Origin: Salinarimonas soli
Lineage (GTDB): Bacteria; Pseudomonadota; Alphaproteobacteria; Rhizobiales; Beijerinckiaceae
Assembly (NCBI RefSeq): GCF_008386575.1
Contig: NZ_VUOA01000040.1
Coordinates: 1-47,966, forward strand
Direction: 5' to 3'
DNA: 47,966 nucleotides
Part shown: piece by piece, positions 17,169 to 25,528 of the stretch
Position numbering within the stretch: the stretch's first letter is position 1
How the letters are laid out: every line of letters starts with the position of its first letter
Notes under the pieces: generated by a model
Database searches by the model: none
Told to the model about the DNA's origin: nothing
Seen by the model: the letters and a program-made list of their open reading frames with translations, nothing else
Made by a program: the position numbers and the translations under genes

Positions 17169-19003
17169 TTGAAGAACGACACGTACCCAAACTCCTCCAG
17201 CGTCAAAAGCATCTCCCGAGCGCGGGAATAGGAGCGCGGGAACAAAGCCGATGGATCGTCGGGAAGGTCCTCTAGATCAGGAGTGTCCGTCGGTACGGAG
17301 CCATCCTTGAGGTAGCCGCAGAGCCGAGCCAGAGGGTTAATCAGCTTAGACCGGTTTCCGGAGAGCCTCGGCAACACTTTCTGAAGAACGGCAACGTCGA
17401 GGGCGCGTAGCCAATCGGTGTCTTGTGTGTCCTCTGGTATGATATCGTGGTAGATCTTGATGAAGCGGGCCATCTCGACCGCTGAACGGTAGCCGAAATG
17501 AAGTCGCGAACTTTCTAGAATGCTATTGATAGATTTAAGATGAGTGTGAGTATTATCTGGAAGTGCTTTGTAGTCTGCATCGGATGGAAGCGCGAATGAC
17601 GGTAACGTCAATGGAAACCGAAATCCAGTGGGATCGAGATTTGACCCGCCATTCCTAAGCCGCTCTAGATCCACCTCGTCGAACTCTAGCACCATGCTCC
17701 GGTCTAGAACCTTAGGGCTGAAGCCCTGAGTGGTTTCATCTACGTTAACGGTTCCGACCAAGACTAGATTGGTGGGCAGTTCGAGTGTGCGGGGAACCTT
17801 GAAAACTTCCGCGGTTCCATCGGGTTTTGCAAGCGTCGCGTCCGGATCGGTCGGTAGTCGATGTAGTGACACGGGTTGCTGAACGATGTTGCCTTCGGGC
17901 GTCAGTCGGCGGCTCTCAGTGCAGGCCAGCCAATCCGAGAAGTATTGCTCGACGCGCGCCAGATTCATTTCATCGAGGATCATGAAATAACGATCTGCGA
18001 GCGACTTATCTGAGGTGGACTGAAGCTTCCTGTCAGCTCGGAGGATCGTCTCCAACGCTCTGGTGCATTCGTAATGATTTGTGATTGGGTTGACGTATCC
18101 GAGCATAGGCTTGCTGTCCACCCAATCAGGCCGCACAGGAATGAGTGCGACTGCGGTTGGGTCTGGCGTCCCTGTAGGATTTCCGAATACGAACGAGGGG
18201 CCTATAGGCACCACAGCAGTAGACGTCGGAGCGCTTGTTGAACTTCTGAATGAATAATACTCGCCTACGAGTTCTGCGATCTTAGATTTTCCGGTTCCAC
18301 TGATGCCGGCAATTATGACAAACGGCTTGGATAGAAACGAAGCAATGTATCTCGCGAGCAAGTCCGGCGAGAATGGAAGATTGCGCTCGACACAATAATC
18401 AAAGACAGTCCTCGGCTTGCTTCCAGTCGAAGCTGCCGCGGCATCTGCAGGTGTGATCACTCCTGACATCAATTCATCCACCATGAGAAGGCACTTTGGG
18501 AACATCTCCGAGCGAGCCGTTATGATCGTAGCTTTTCCAAACGAAACCCCTTGTTTCTCGGAAATGTATATTCCCTCTGCAGACTTGACGGCTTGATCAA
18601 TAGCGTCAATTTTGCATTGTGCAGAATTTGACGATCTAGTTCTTGAGACTTCGAACTTCTTTGTTTCTGTCTCAAGCCATCTTCGGTCAAAAATGATAAC
18701 GACGTCCTTGGAGTCGTCGTATCCCATCAGGATATCTTTGTAGCCACCCTGATCATAATCAGCCATTTTCTTAGGATAGCTGGACATTTGAATACGATAT
18801 TCATCTGGAGCCCGCGAGCTTGAACCGCTGCCGCCATGTTCAATGGAGAATATCCAGAGATTGAACTTTTTGACCTCCCCGTCGACAAACCACTCTAGTT
18901 TGTATGGATTATGCGACGCTTTCGAATGCTGCATGCAGGGATAGCCGTTGGCTTCGAACCCATGAAGCATACGCTCTCTGTCTTGAGGCTCTAAGGACGG
19001 CAT
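17165..19003 (-). CDS. McrB-like AAA+ NTPase subunit
   Basis: The 612-residue product (start chosen at MPSLEPQDRE, with AGGAG upstream; the frame is open to 19060) has an N-terminal ~200-residue region not recognised, probably for DNA recognition. The AAA+ core follows with Walker A AGISGTGKSK, Walker B FMILDEMNLARVEQYF and sensor region GTVNVDETTQGFSPKVLDR, the hallmark of McrB. McrB proteins form GTP-driven hexamers that translocate DNA for McrC. The two genes overlap by 4 bp and form one operon. Codon use and base composition are clearly AT-richer than the neighbours. Whether it targets methylated DNA, or unmethylated DNA as in LlaJI-type systems, cannot be read from the sequence. Confidence 0.88.
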   Translation of the reverse strand: MPSLEPQDRERMLHGFEANGYPCMQHSKASHNPYKLEWFVDGEVKKFNLWIFSIEHGGSGSSSRAPDEYRIQMSSYPKKMADYDQGGYKDILMGYDDSKDVVIIFDRRWLETETKKFEVSRTRSSNSAQCKIDAIDQAVKSAEGIYISEKQGVSFGKATIITARSEMFPKCLLMVDELMSGVITPADAAAASTGSKPRTVFDYCVERNLPFSPDLLARYIASFLSKPFVIIAGISGTGKSKIAELVGEYYSFRSSTSAPTSTAVVPIGPSFVFGNPTGTPDPTAVALIPVRPDWVDSKPMLGYVNPITNHYECTRALETILRADRKLQSTSDKSLADRYFMILDEMNLARVEQYFSDWLACTESRRLTPEGNIVQQPVSLHRLPTDPDATLAKPDGTAEVFKVPRTLELPTNLVLVGTVNVDETTQGFSPKVLDRSMVLEFDEVDLERLRNGGSNLDPTGFRFPLTLPSFALPSDADYKALPDNTHTHLKSINSILESSRLHFGYRSAVEMARFIKIYHDIIPEDTQDTDWLRALDVAVLQKVLPRLSGNRSKLINPLARLCGYLKDGSVPTDTPDLEDLPDDPSALFPRSYSRAREMLLTLEEFGYVSFFK

Positions 19004-19228
19004 TGTAGGTGAGCTTCTCCTGGGGGGCGGATTCGGCACCCGGTGCGGTGCAGCAAACATACAGCTCTGCCTAGTCCCCTGCCAGTGCTCTACCCATTGG
19101 TGACCCTACCTGAAACTGAAGGGGTGAACCGTTGCCGGGGTGAGTGCGCCCAGCCACTATCCTTCGCATCTCCTGGTCCCAGCGGTTAATCATGGCACAA
19201 GACGAAGGGGAAGGTTTCCGGATCCCTG

Positions 19229-19266
19229 TTGACAAGCTTGGCATTTGTTCCGTATTCGTTCCGTAT
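19229..19266 (+). promoter_or_regulatory. Possible promoter with 9-bp direct repeats
   Basis: TTGACA at 19229 is followed after 18 bp by TATTCG at 19253. GTTCCGTAT occurs twice, at 19247 and 19258, with an 11-bp period, overlapping the -10 position. The repeats are one helical turn apart and could be an operator. The predicted transcript start is close to the ATG of a 29-codon frame at 19265. This lies in a 640-bp gap between the McrB-like gene and the M41 gene. Confidence 0.4.
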
Positions 19267-19354
19267 GAGCACGACCCGCACCAAACACGCTGAACGCACG
19301 CCGGCCCTCGCCGGCCGCCCGTCCGCGCCTGTCTTCGTCGCGCCCTCACGGTAG
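19265..19354 (+). CDS. Possible leader peptide, 29 residues
   Basis: The frame begins MSTTRTKHAERTP and is rich in Arg, Ala and Pro. It has no ribosome site, but the ATG falls near the predicted transcript start, so leaderless translation is conceivable. It is too short to judge by composition alone. Confidence 0.2.
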   Translation: MSTTRTKHAERTPALAGRPSAPVFVAPSR

Positions 19355-19392
19355 CCCTGCTCCCGTTCCGGAGGGCGCCTGGAGCCCCTCCG

Positions 19393-19503
19393 ATGACCAA
19401 GCTTCCCTTTCCGATCCACGACGCTCTGCGAAAGCCCGGGGTCCCTTCCCGTTTGCTCGGGCCGCTCGAACGCGGCCCCCTGAAACGCTGCGCCCGCTCC
19501 TGA
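19393..19503 (+). CDS. Possible small ORF, 36 residues
   Basis: The frame begins MTKLPFPIHDALRKPG and ends KRCARS. A weak GGAG lies upstream. It is the second of three short frames between the possible promoter and the M41 protease gene. Its function is unknown and expression is unproven. Confidence 0.22.
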   Translation: MTKLPFPIHDALRKPGVPSRLLGPLERGPLKRCARS

Positions 19504-19525
19504 CGCGGGCCACCGAGGATCCCCG

Positions 19526-19606
19526 ATGCCCTCCACTCACGAACGGCGCTATCCGCGCCCGACCCCCTTCACACCCCAGCCGCGAGGCCGACCCGGGGCG
19601 CCATAG
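19526..19606 (+). CDS. Possible small ORF, 26 residues
   Basis: The frame begins MPSTHERRYPRPTP and follows GAGG at 7-bp spacing. It is Arg/Pro-rich like the other short frames of this element. It stops 40 bp before the M41 start, so it could affect translation of that gene. Confidence 0.25.
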   Translation: MPSTHERRYPRPTPFTPQPRGRPGAP

Positions 19607-19645
19607 CGCGCACCCGACGGCGTCCTCGTGCCCTGCGAGGACGCC

Positions 19646-21616
19646 ATGATCGACCAAGACAAGACCACCCTGGAGCTCGCGCTCGACACCCTGACGGGTC
19701 TCGACGAGCCCTCTGACGCCCCGGCGACCTCGCCGCGGCTGGCCCCCGCCACAATTACGCTGGCCAGGCATGCCCTGGAGGCCGCCATTCCGGCCGCCTG
19801 GCTGCGACGCCTGACGCACGGGACGGGCTCCGCCGCCGTCGTCATCCAGGCGCCCACGGCCGACTGGACGGCCCCACTCGCCCAGGCAATCAAGGCGTTG
19901 TGGTCGGACGTCCGCGTCATCGCGCGGGACGGCACGTCCGCCCGCTTCGACCATCGCTCCGATAAGGGCAACGACCACGTCGCCGCGCGGCTCGGTGAGG
20001 GGGGGCGCGTCGTCGGCATCGCTCCGGTGCCGGCCCAGCACCTGCCCTCGGCCCTTACCTGTGCCGCCGACCTCACCGTCGTGCTCGATCCGACCCACCC
20101 GGCCGTCCTCCGGCGCGTGATCCGGCGCGCCACCGGCCGGTCCGCGGGGCCGCTGCCGGCCGGCCTGGGCGTCGGGCTGTCCTACTCCGACCTCGTCAGC
20201 GCGATCCGGGTCGGGTCGACCCCGACCCAGTGCGTGCGGCGCCTGGAGGCCGCCTCTCGCGCGCTCCTCGGCGGCGACGACCGGATCGCGGCCGCGCCGC
20301 TCCTTTCTGAGCTCCACGGCTACGGGCTGGCAATGGATCACTGCCTGGCCGTAGTGGACGCCTTGGAGGCGTGGCGCCGCGGCGAGGCCAGCTTCAGCTC
20401 TGTGCCACGTTCGCTGCTCCTTTCCTCGGTTCCCGGACTTGGGAAGACGACGCTAATCAGGTCGTTGTCCGCGAGTGCCCGATGCCCGATTCACGAGACC
20501 AACGTCGGGAGCTGGTTCGCCTCCACTCAGGGCCACCTCGGCGACGTCGTCCGTGCTGCCGACCAGGCCTTCAACCATGCCGTGGCGCTCGGGCGTGGAG
20601 GCCCGGCCATTCTCCACCTCGACGAGATCGACGCCTTGCCGTCGAGGGCATCAATCGACGCGGACCATGCTTCGTGGTGGTCGCCCTTGATCGGACTTCT
20701 GCTCACCAGGATCGAGCGTGAGCTGTCCGATCCTCGCTCTCGATTGATCATCTGCGCCTCCACCAACCATCCCCAGAGGCTCGACGAGGCCCTTGTCCGG
20801 CCGGGCAGGCTTAGCCCGACCATCCACATCACCTTGCCCACGGCTGCGGATCTTGCCGAGATCTTGCGGAGCCACCTCAAGCAGGACCTCGCCGGCGAGG
20901 ATCTTCGCCCGGTCGCCGCGCTAGGGGCCGGCGCGACAGGCGCCCAGGCCGCCGCCTGGGTCGGTGAGGCCCGCGAGACCGCCCGGGCAGCCGGCCGGCC
21001 CATGAGGATGTCTGACCTGATGGCCGTCGTCGCCCCGCCCGACGACCGGGATCCCGCCGACAGGTGGAGGACGGCAGTCCACGAGGCCGGCCACGGCCTC
21101 GCGGCGGCGCTCCTTGAGGCGGGGACGGTCGAGAGCCTCTCGATCCTTCCCGGTGGCACCAGCCACGGCCATACGATCATCGCGCCGCGGACGTCCGTCA
21201 CCAGAGCCGACCTTGAGGCCAACGCGATGGTGGGCCTGGGCGGCCGTGCCGCCGAGGAGGTGCTCCTCGGTCGCGCGAGCGCGGGGGCGCATTCGGACCT
21301 GGAGGCCGTCACCGGCATCGTGGCGAGCATCCATGGTTCGTTCGGCTTGGGGGAGTCCCTCCTCCATCGAGGCAGGGATCCCACTCTCCTGCTCTTCGAT
21401 CCGGGACTCCGGGAGATCGTCGATGGGGAGATCAGACGCCTTTATCTCCTCACGGTCGGCATCCTGGAGGAGCACGCCGATCTCCTGGAGATCGTCGCCC
21501 GCGCGCTGCTGGCCGACCGGATCATGGCCGGGCGCGACCTTCAGCGCCTCGTCGATGGCTACAGGCCGCCGGCGCCCCACCGCCGCACCTCCAGGGGAGG
21601 TGGCCATGCCGTCTGA
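19646..21616 (+). CDS. Soluble AAA+/M41 (FtsH-like) metalloprotease
   Basis: The 656-residue product joins an AAA+ ATPase to an M41 peptidase. Walker A is SVPGLGKTT at 261-269, Walker B is AILHLDEID at 321-329, and RPGR at 385-388 fits the arginine finger. The zinc site is HEAGH at 479-483, with GGRAAEEVL and SDLEAVT downstream as in FtsH. The N-terminal 240 residues replace the usual membrane anchor of FtsH and show no hydrophobic span. It is probably a cytosolic ATP-dependent protease with an unusual substrate-selecting N-terminus. ATG 19646 follows GCGAGGACGCC; a GTG 6 codons earlier is possible. It is followed by overlapping small genes and then by tnsA, so a role in control of the element is possible but unproven. 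Confidence 0.82.
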   Translation: MIDQDKTTLELALDTLTGLDEPSDAPATSPRLAPATITLARHALEAAIPAAWLRRLTHGTGSAAVVIQAPTADWTAPLAQAIKALWSDVRVIARDGTSARFDHRSDKGNDHVAARLGEGGRVVGIAPVPAQHLPSALTCAADLTVVLDPTHPAVLRRVIRRATGRSAGPLPAGLGVGLSYSDLVSAIRVGSTPTQCVRRLEAASRALLGGDDRIAAAPLLSELHGYGLAMDHCLAVVDALEAWRRGEASFSSVPRSLLLSSVPGLGKTTLIRSLSASARCPIHETNVGSWFASTQGHLGDVVRAADQAFNHAVALGRGGPAILHLDEIDALPSRASIDADHASWWSPLIGLLLTRIERELSDPRSRLIICASTNHPQRLDEALVRPGRLSPTIHITLPTAADLAEILRSHLKQDLAGEDLRPVAALGAGATGAQAAAWVGEARETARAAGRPMRMSDLMAVVAPPDDRDPADRWRTAVHEAGHGLAAALLEAGTVESLSILPGGTSHGHTIIAPRTSVTRADLEANAMVGLGGRAAEEVLLGRASAGAHSDLEAVTGIVASIHGSFGLGESLLHRGRDPTLLLFDPGLREIVDGEIRRLYLLTVGILEEHADLLEIVARALLADRIMAGRDLQRLVDGYRPPAPHRRTSRGGGHAV

Positions 21617-21845
21617 TTTCACGGTGCTGGTCGCCGAGCGCCTTGAGCGCGTGCGCCGGGCGCTCGGCGTCCGCGCCCACCGGGACGCGGCCGAGAAGGC
21701 CCTCGTCGCGATAGGCCGAGCAGCTCAGGCTGAGGCTGAGCGGCGGGCCGCCCGAAAGGCGCCCACGCGCGTCCCGGGGAACGTCATCCGGTTCCCCCTG
21801 GGCCGCGCGGGCAAGCGCGGCCACATCGGGTCGGAAGAAGGCTGA
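21606..21845 (+). CDS. Small hypothetical protein, 79 residues
   Basis: The start overlaps the end of the M41 gene by 11 bp and has GGGAGGTGGCC just before the ATG. The product is helical and basic: an N-terminal FTVLVAERLERVRRALGV, an Ala/Glu/Arg middle, and IRFPLGRAGKRG near the end. The function is not recognised. Overlap with the protease gene suggests co-expression and perhaps an adaptor or regulator role, which is a guess. Confidence 0.6.
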   Translation: MPSDFTVLVAERLERVRRALGVRAHRDAAEKALVAIGRAAQAEAERRAARKAPTRVPGNVIRFPLGRAGKRGHIGSEEG

Positions 21846-22123
21846 TGGGGATCCCGCGGCATTCGAGCGAGCTCGTTCACCGCCTGAAGACCATGCTCCG
21901 CGACTCCTGTTGCAGTGCGGCCGCGGTCCGTGCTCAGCTGGCACATCATGACCAGCAGCATGCACTTCAAATCCGCCGCGCTCGACGCGGTGCGGTCCGA
22001 ACGTATCGGATAAACGGCCCGGTCGCTGCTGACCTCAGGCCGGACCGTCCGGCCGTTCCCGACCCCACCCGCGAGCGACAAGCTCCTCCGCCCGACGGGC
22101 GGACGCGATGGAGGTCGACATGA
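21845..22123 (+). CDS. Possible small ORF, 92 residues
   Basis: The ATG overlaps the previous stop as TGATG, so translation coupling is possible. The frame encodes an Arg/His-rich N-terminus (HSSELVHRLKTMLRD) and a Pro/Arg-rich tail. It is not recognised and may be fortuitous in GC-rich DNA. Confidence 0.3.
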   Translation: MGIPRHSSELVHRLKTMLRDSCCSAAAVRAQLAHHDQQHALQIRRARRGAVRTYRINGPVAADLRPDRPAVPDPTRERQAPPPDGRTRWRST

Positions 22124-22179
22124 CCACAACCCTCGTTCCCCGCCCTGCGGTCGCCCGCAAAGCGCGTCCTCGCGACTAA
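22120..22179 (+). CDS. Possible micro-ORF, 19 residues
   Basis: ATG is preceded by GGAGGTCGAC, a strong ribosome site, and the frame encodes MTTTLVPRPAVARKARPRD before TAA. It could be a leader peptide for the transposition operon. Expression is unproven. Confidence 0.28.
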   Translation: MTTTLVPRPAVARKARPRD

Positions 22180-22265
22180 AGCCGACCTCCGGACCAGCCA
22201 CGTCTACCCAAGGCGTCGCCCTCGCGGGCGGAGCCATGCCTATGCCTGCCGCACAGGAGATCGCC

Positions 22266-22526
22266 ATGACCATGCTCGCGAAACGTCCCGAACGCACGAC
22301 GCCCGAACGCCGCCCGCGGCCCGGCCACACGCCGGCGAGCTCGGGCCCGTCCGGCGCCGACCTGCCCGCGCGGCATGCCCGCCGGGCTGGTCCCTTCCCC
22401 CGACGTTTGTACCCGTCCGCCCCGGCGACGGGCCCCCCGATTAAGGGAGGCCACCATGGCTCCTACCCATTGTGTCCCGCACGTCGCGTGCCAAACCCGC
22501 CCCCTCTCCGTCACGGCACCGGCTGA
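22266..22526 (+). CDS. Possible small Arg/Pro-rich ORF overlapping tnsA
   Basis: AGGAGATCGCC precedes the ATG. The frame encodes 86 residues beginning MTMLAKRPERTTPERR and runs 71 bp into tnsA in another frame. If translated, it could lower or couple tnsA translation. The composition (Pro, Arg, Gly) is also what GC-rich spacer DNA would give by chance. Confidence 0.28.
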   Translation: MTMLAKRPERTTPERRPRPGHTPASSGPSGADLPARHARRAGPFPRRLYPSAPATGPPIKGGHHGSYPLCPARRVPNPPPLRHGTG

Positions 22527-23211
22527 CCTGGGCTTGTTCCCGGGCGCGCCGGTCGTGCGGGAGACACCCCCGTACAATTATGGCTCGGCAATTGATGGCG
22601 TCGGTGCCGACCACAAGGCGCTCGGGCGGGCGCCGTTCCGCTCGCTCCTGGAGCGTGACATGCGCACGCTCCTGGGCGCCAACCCCGCCATCGACTGCTA
22701 CGCGGTCGAGCCGCATACCCTGCATTACTTCATGCCAAACGGCAGGGGCGGCTTCGATCAGCACGAGTACGTTCCGGACGTAGTCTGCCGCTACCGCGCC
22801 GGCCCGGTTGTCGTCGTGGACGCGAAGGCCCTGTACTTGAGCAGCCGGCCATCATGGCAGGCGCGCGAGCCCCACATCCGCGAGGCTTACGAGCTCGATC
22901 ACCGGGTGGCGTTCGTCGTGCTCGACGAGACTGACATCCGGGTCGAGCCCCGCCTCTCGAACTGTCAGATCCTGGAGCGGCACCGCTACATCGTGCGCGA
23001 CGACGAGGCCCTCGCCCGCGTTCGCGACGCGCTTCTCGCCGTGGGCTTCCCGACGACCGTCCGCGAGGTCGTCCACGAGGCGGGCCTGAAGAGTGTCCCA
23101 GGCACCTGCCGGGCGTTCACCGCGCTGCTCAATCTCGCCCTGGGGGGCGAGGTCTTCCTCGATCTCGGGGCGCCCTTCGCGCCCGACACCACCGTCTGGC
23201 GGGGTCTCTGA
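22456..23211 (+). CDS. tnsA: TnsA-like endonuclease
   Basis: The 251-residue product has the TnsA/PD-(D/E)XK pattern: E66 in SLLERDM, D108 in YVPDVVCRY and D122-A-K124 in VVVDAKAL. TnsA cuts the non-transferred 5' strands, so with TnsB the element leaves the donor by cut-and-paste rather than by a cointegrate. ATG 22456 follows AAGGGAGGCCACC, a strong ribosome site, and is preferred over an upstream in-frame ATG at 22375. It is the first gene of tnsABC-tniQ and is followed after 1 bp by tnsB. Confidence 0.88.
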   Translation: MAPTHCVPHVACQTRPLSVTAPADLGLFPGAPVVRETPPYNYGSAIDGVGADHKALGRAPFRSLLERDMRTLLGANPAIDCYAVEPHTLHYFMPNGRGGFDQHEYVPDVVCRYRAGPVVVVDAKALYLSSRPSWQAREPHIREAYELDHRVAFVVLDETDIRVEPRLSNCQILERHRYIVRDDEALARVRDALLAVGFPTTVREVVHEAGLKSVPGTCRAFTALLNLALGGEVFLDLGAPFAPDTTVWRGL

Positions 23212-23212
23212 C

Positions 23213-25528
23213 ATGAACGCTCCCCTTCGACCCGGGCTTCCGGGCACCCCTTTCCCTGGTGCGCTGGACTTCCTGTCCGGCACGACCGTGGTCGAGACCC
23301 GGCGCTTCGACCTGCGCAGCGGGACGGTGTTCAAGATCCGCGGACGGACCTGGAGGTTCGACCGGCGGATCGCGGGCAAGCTGGAGTTCATCTGCCTGGA
23401 GGACAAGGAGCCCGACTTCCATACCGACGAGGAGTTCGCGGCGCTTTGCGCGTCCGGGGATGCTTGGATCGTGGCGGGCGAGGGCTCCTTCGGCGAGTTC
23501 CGCTTGCCCGCGCGCGTCACGCTGTCCCCGGCGCAGGAGGCCGAGGCCGACCGCAAGCTGGACTACATCGAGGCCTGCCTGAGCGGTCACGTCAAGGACG
23601 ATCCGCCCCCCCGGAGCGTGTGGGAGTTCCGGCGCTCGGCAGGGGCCCTCGACCCTATCATCCACCGCCTTGCCGCCCTGAATGGCGAGACGCCGGTCCA
23701 TTTCACGACCGTCCTCGACTGGCTCGACCGATGGGTGGCCTTGGGGGACATCTACGGCAAGGCCTGCCTTGTCGGGAGAACGGCCTTTCGCGGAAACCGT
23801 AAGAGGGGGATCGACCACATGGGCGAGATCGCGCTAGAGCGCGGCGTCGTCCGATGGCTTAACCCGAAGGTCACTAAGGCGACGGCCTACGCGAAGGTCT
23901 GCCGGACCGTGGAGGCCTACAAGCGTCAGCTCGTCCGGGGCGGCGTCCTGACCCGGGAGGAGGCTGCGAGGATCGTCGCGCCGTCGGAGCGGACGTTCCA
24001 GCGCCGCTGCAAGCAGATCGACAGGTACACCCGCGACTATTATCGCCGTGGGCCAGCCTACGCGAACAAGACCCATCGCACCTACGAGACGACGCCGATC
24101 CCGGACCGCCCCTACCAGGATGTCGAGGTCGACCACTGCACGATGGACATCCTCCTTGAGGACGACGACACCGGCATCGTTCTGGGGCGCCCGGACGTCC
24201 TCGTCTTCAGGGACCGGGCGACTGGCATGATCGTCGGCAGGCACGTCGGCTTCGAAGGGCCGAGCTACGCGAGCTTCGTCATGGGGCTCCGGCACGCCAT
24301 GTATCCCAAGGACATGACGCACCTCCGAGGCGTGACGGTTCCCTGGCCGTGCTTCGGGCGCATCGAGAACCTGTGGGTCGACAACGCCCTCCACCTCATC
24401 AAGGACGACATCGAGCGCGGCGCGCGGGAGCTGAAGATCAACAAGCCCCGGTTCCGTCCACGGTGCCCCTGGACGAAGGGGGCTCTGGAGCGGTTCTTCG
24501 GATACCAGAACACGGGCCTGGTCCACATGCTCCCGGGCTCGACGATGTCGCATGCCTTGGAGCGCAAGGATTTCGATTCGGAGGTCCTCGACAGGGCCCG
24601 CATGAAGCGCTCGGAGTTCGAGGCCCTCTTCGACGTGTTCATCTGCCATGTCGCGAATGCCGGGCTCGCCAAGGGGCTGGGCGTCATCCGCGGCGTCGGC
24701 GACATCCCCCTGCGCGTCTGGAGCGAGAAGGCCGCCCGCCATCCGAGCGGCCCGCTCCCTCCGCCCGACCTATTCATCGCGCTGTGCGGCGAGTGGGAGA
24801 CGCGCACCATCCAGAACAACGGCATCACCTGGGAATACATCGTCTACGAAAGCCCGGAGCTCATCCGCCTGATCACGCATCCCGAGCACAAGAATGCGCG
24901 GGAGAACGGAGGGGGCACACTCTACAGGGTCTGCCGGGATCCGAATGACCTCGGCCGCCTGTACGTCGAGAACCCTTACGAGCCCGAGCGACCCGTGATC
25001 GTCGTGCCTGCCTCGCGGGCGCACGCGCGCTACGCTGAAGGCCTGCACCGCCACGTGCACCGGGTCGTGATCGAGAATGCCCAGAAGCAGGTCCGGGAAG
25101 AGCTCGACTTCGACACCCTGATGCGGGTGCGGGACATGCTCGGTGAGGTCGCGGTCGCCGCGCGCGGCCGCCCGGAGCGCAAGAAGGTCCAGCGCCGCCT
25201 CGCCCGCTTCATGGAGGGGGAGCGCCAGCGCCGGTTTGCGAGCCGCGTGGTTCCCGGGCGTGCTCCGGACGAGACAACGGCAGCCCACCTGGATCCGCTC
25301 GCCGCCGCCGGCCGCCGCAAGTCCCGCGTGGCGCCTGCCGTCGCGACCGCTCCGCTCGCCCAACCGGAAGAGGAGCCGTCCCCGGTCCCTGCCGTCCCGG
25401 CACCGCCGGCCGATTCCCCGGCTCCCGTCCCGCTCGCCAAGGCGATGCCGTCGGCCTTCCCTGCCGACGACGACGATGACCTAGCCTCCCTAAAGGCCGC
25501 CAACAACTGGAGTTCCGACGATGAGTGA
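23213..25528 (+). CDS. tnsB: TnsB-like DDE transposase
   Basis: This 771-residue transposase has an rve-type catalytic core with D307 (VEVDHCTMD), D390 (LWVDNALHL) and E426 (GALERFFGYQ), giving D-D(35)E. N-terminal regions with helix-turn-helix character (about 190-290) should bind the end repeats. A Pro/Ala-rich linker at about 715-755 leads to an acidic tail ending LKAANNWSSDDE, like the C-terminal hook by which TnsB contacts TnsC in known systems. It joins 3' ends of the element to the target. The ATG is 1 bp after the tnsA stop, and its end overlaps tnsC by 8 bp. Confidence 0.92.
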   Translation: MNAPLRPGLPGTPFPGALDFLSGTTVVETRRFDLRSGTVFKIRGRTWRFDRRIAGKLEFICLEDKEPDFHTDEEFAALCASGDAWIVAGEGSFGEFRLPARVTLSPAQEAEADRKLDYIEACLSGHVKDDPPPRSVWEFRRSAGALDPIIHRLAALNGETPVHFTTVLDWLDRWVALGDIYGKACLVGRTAFRGNRKRGIDHMGEIALERGVVRWLNPKVTKATAYAKVCRTVEAYKRQLVRGGVLTREEAARIVAPSERTFQRRCKQIDRYTRDYYRRGPAYANKTHRTYETTPIPDRPYQDVEVDHCTMDILLEDDDTGIVLGRPDVLVFRDRATGMIVGRHVGFEGPSYASFVMGLRHAMYPKDMTHLRGVTVPWPCFGRIENLWVDNALHLIKDDIERGARELKINKPRFRPRCPWTKGALERFFGYQNTGLVHMLPGSTMSHALERKDFDSEVLDRARMKRSEFEALFDVFICHVANAGLAKGLGVIRGVGDIPLRVWSEKAARHPSGPLPPPDLFIALCGEWETRTIQNNGITWEYIVYESPELIRLITHPEHKNARENGGGTLYRVCRDPNDLGRLYVENPYEPERPVIVVPASRAHARYAEGLHRHVHRVVIENAQKQVREELDFDTLMRVRDMLGEVAVAARGRPERKKVQRRLARFMEGERQRRFASRVVPGRAPDETTAAHLDPLAAAGRRKSRVAPAVATAPLAQPEEEPSPVPAVPAPPADSPAPVPLAKAMPSAFPADDDDDLASLKAANNWSSDDE

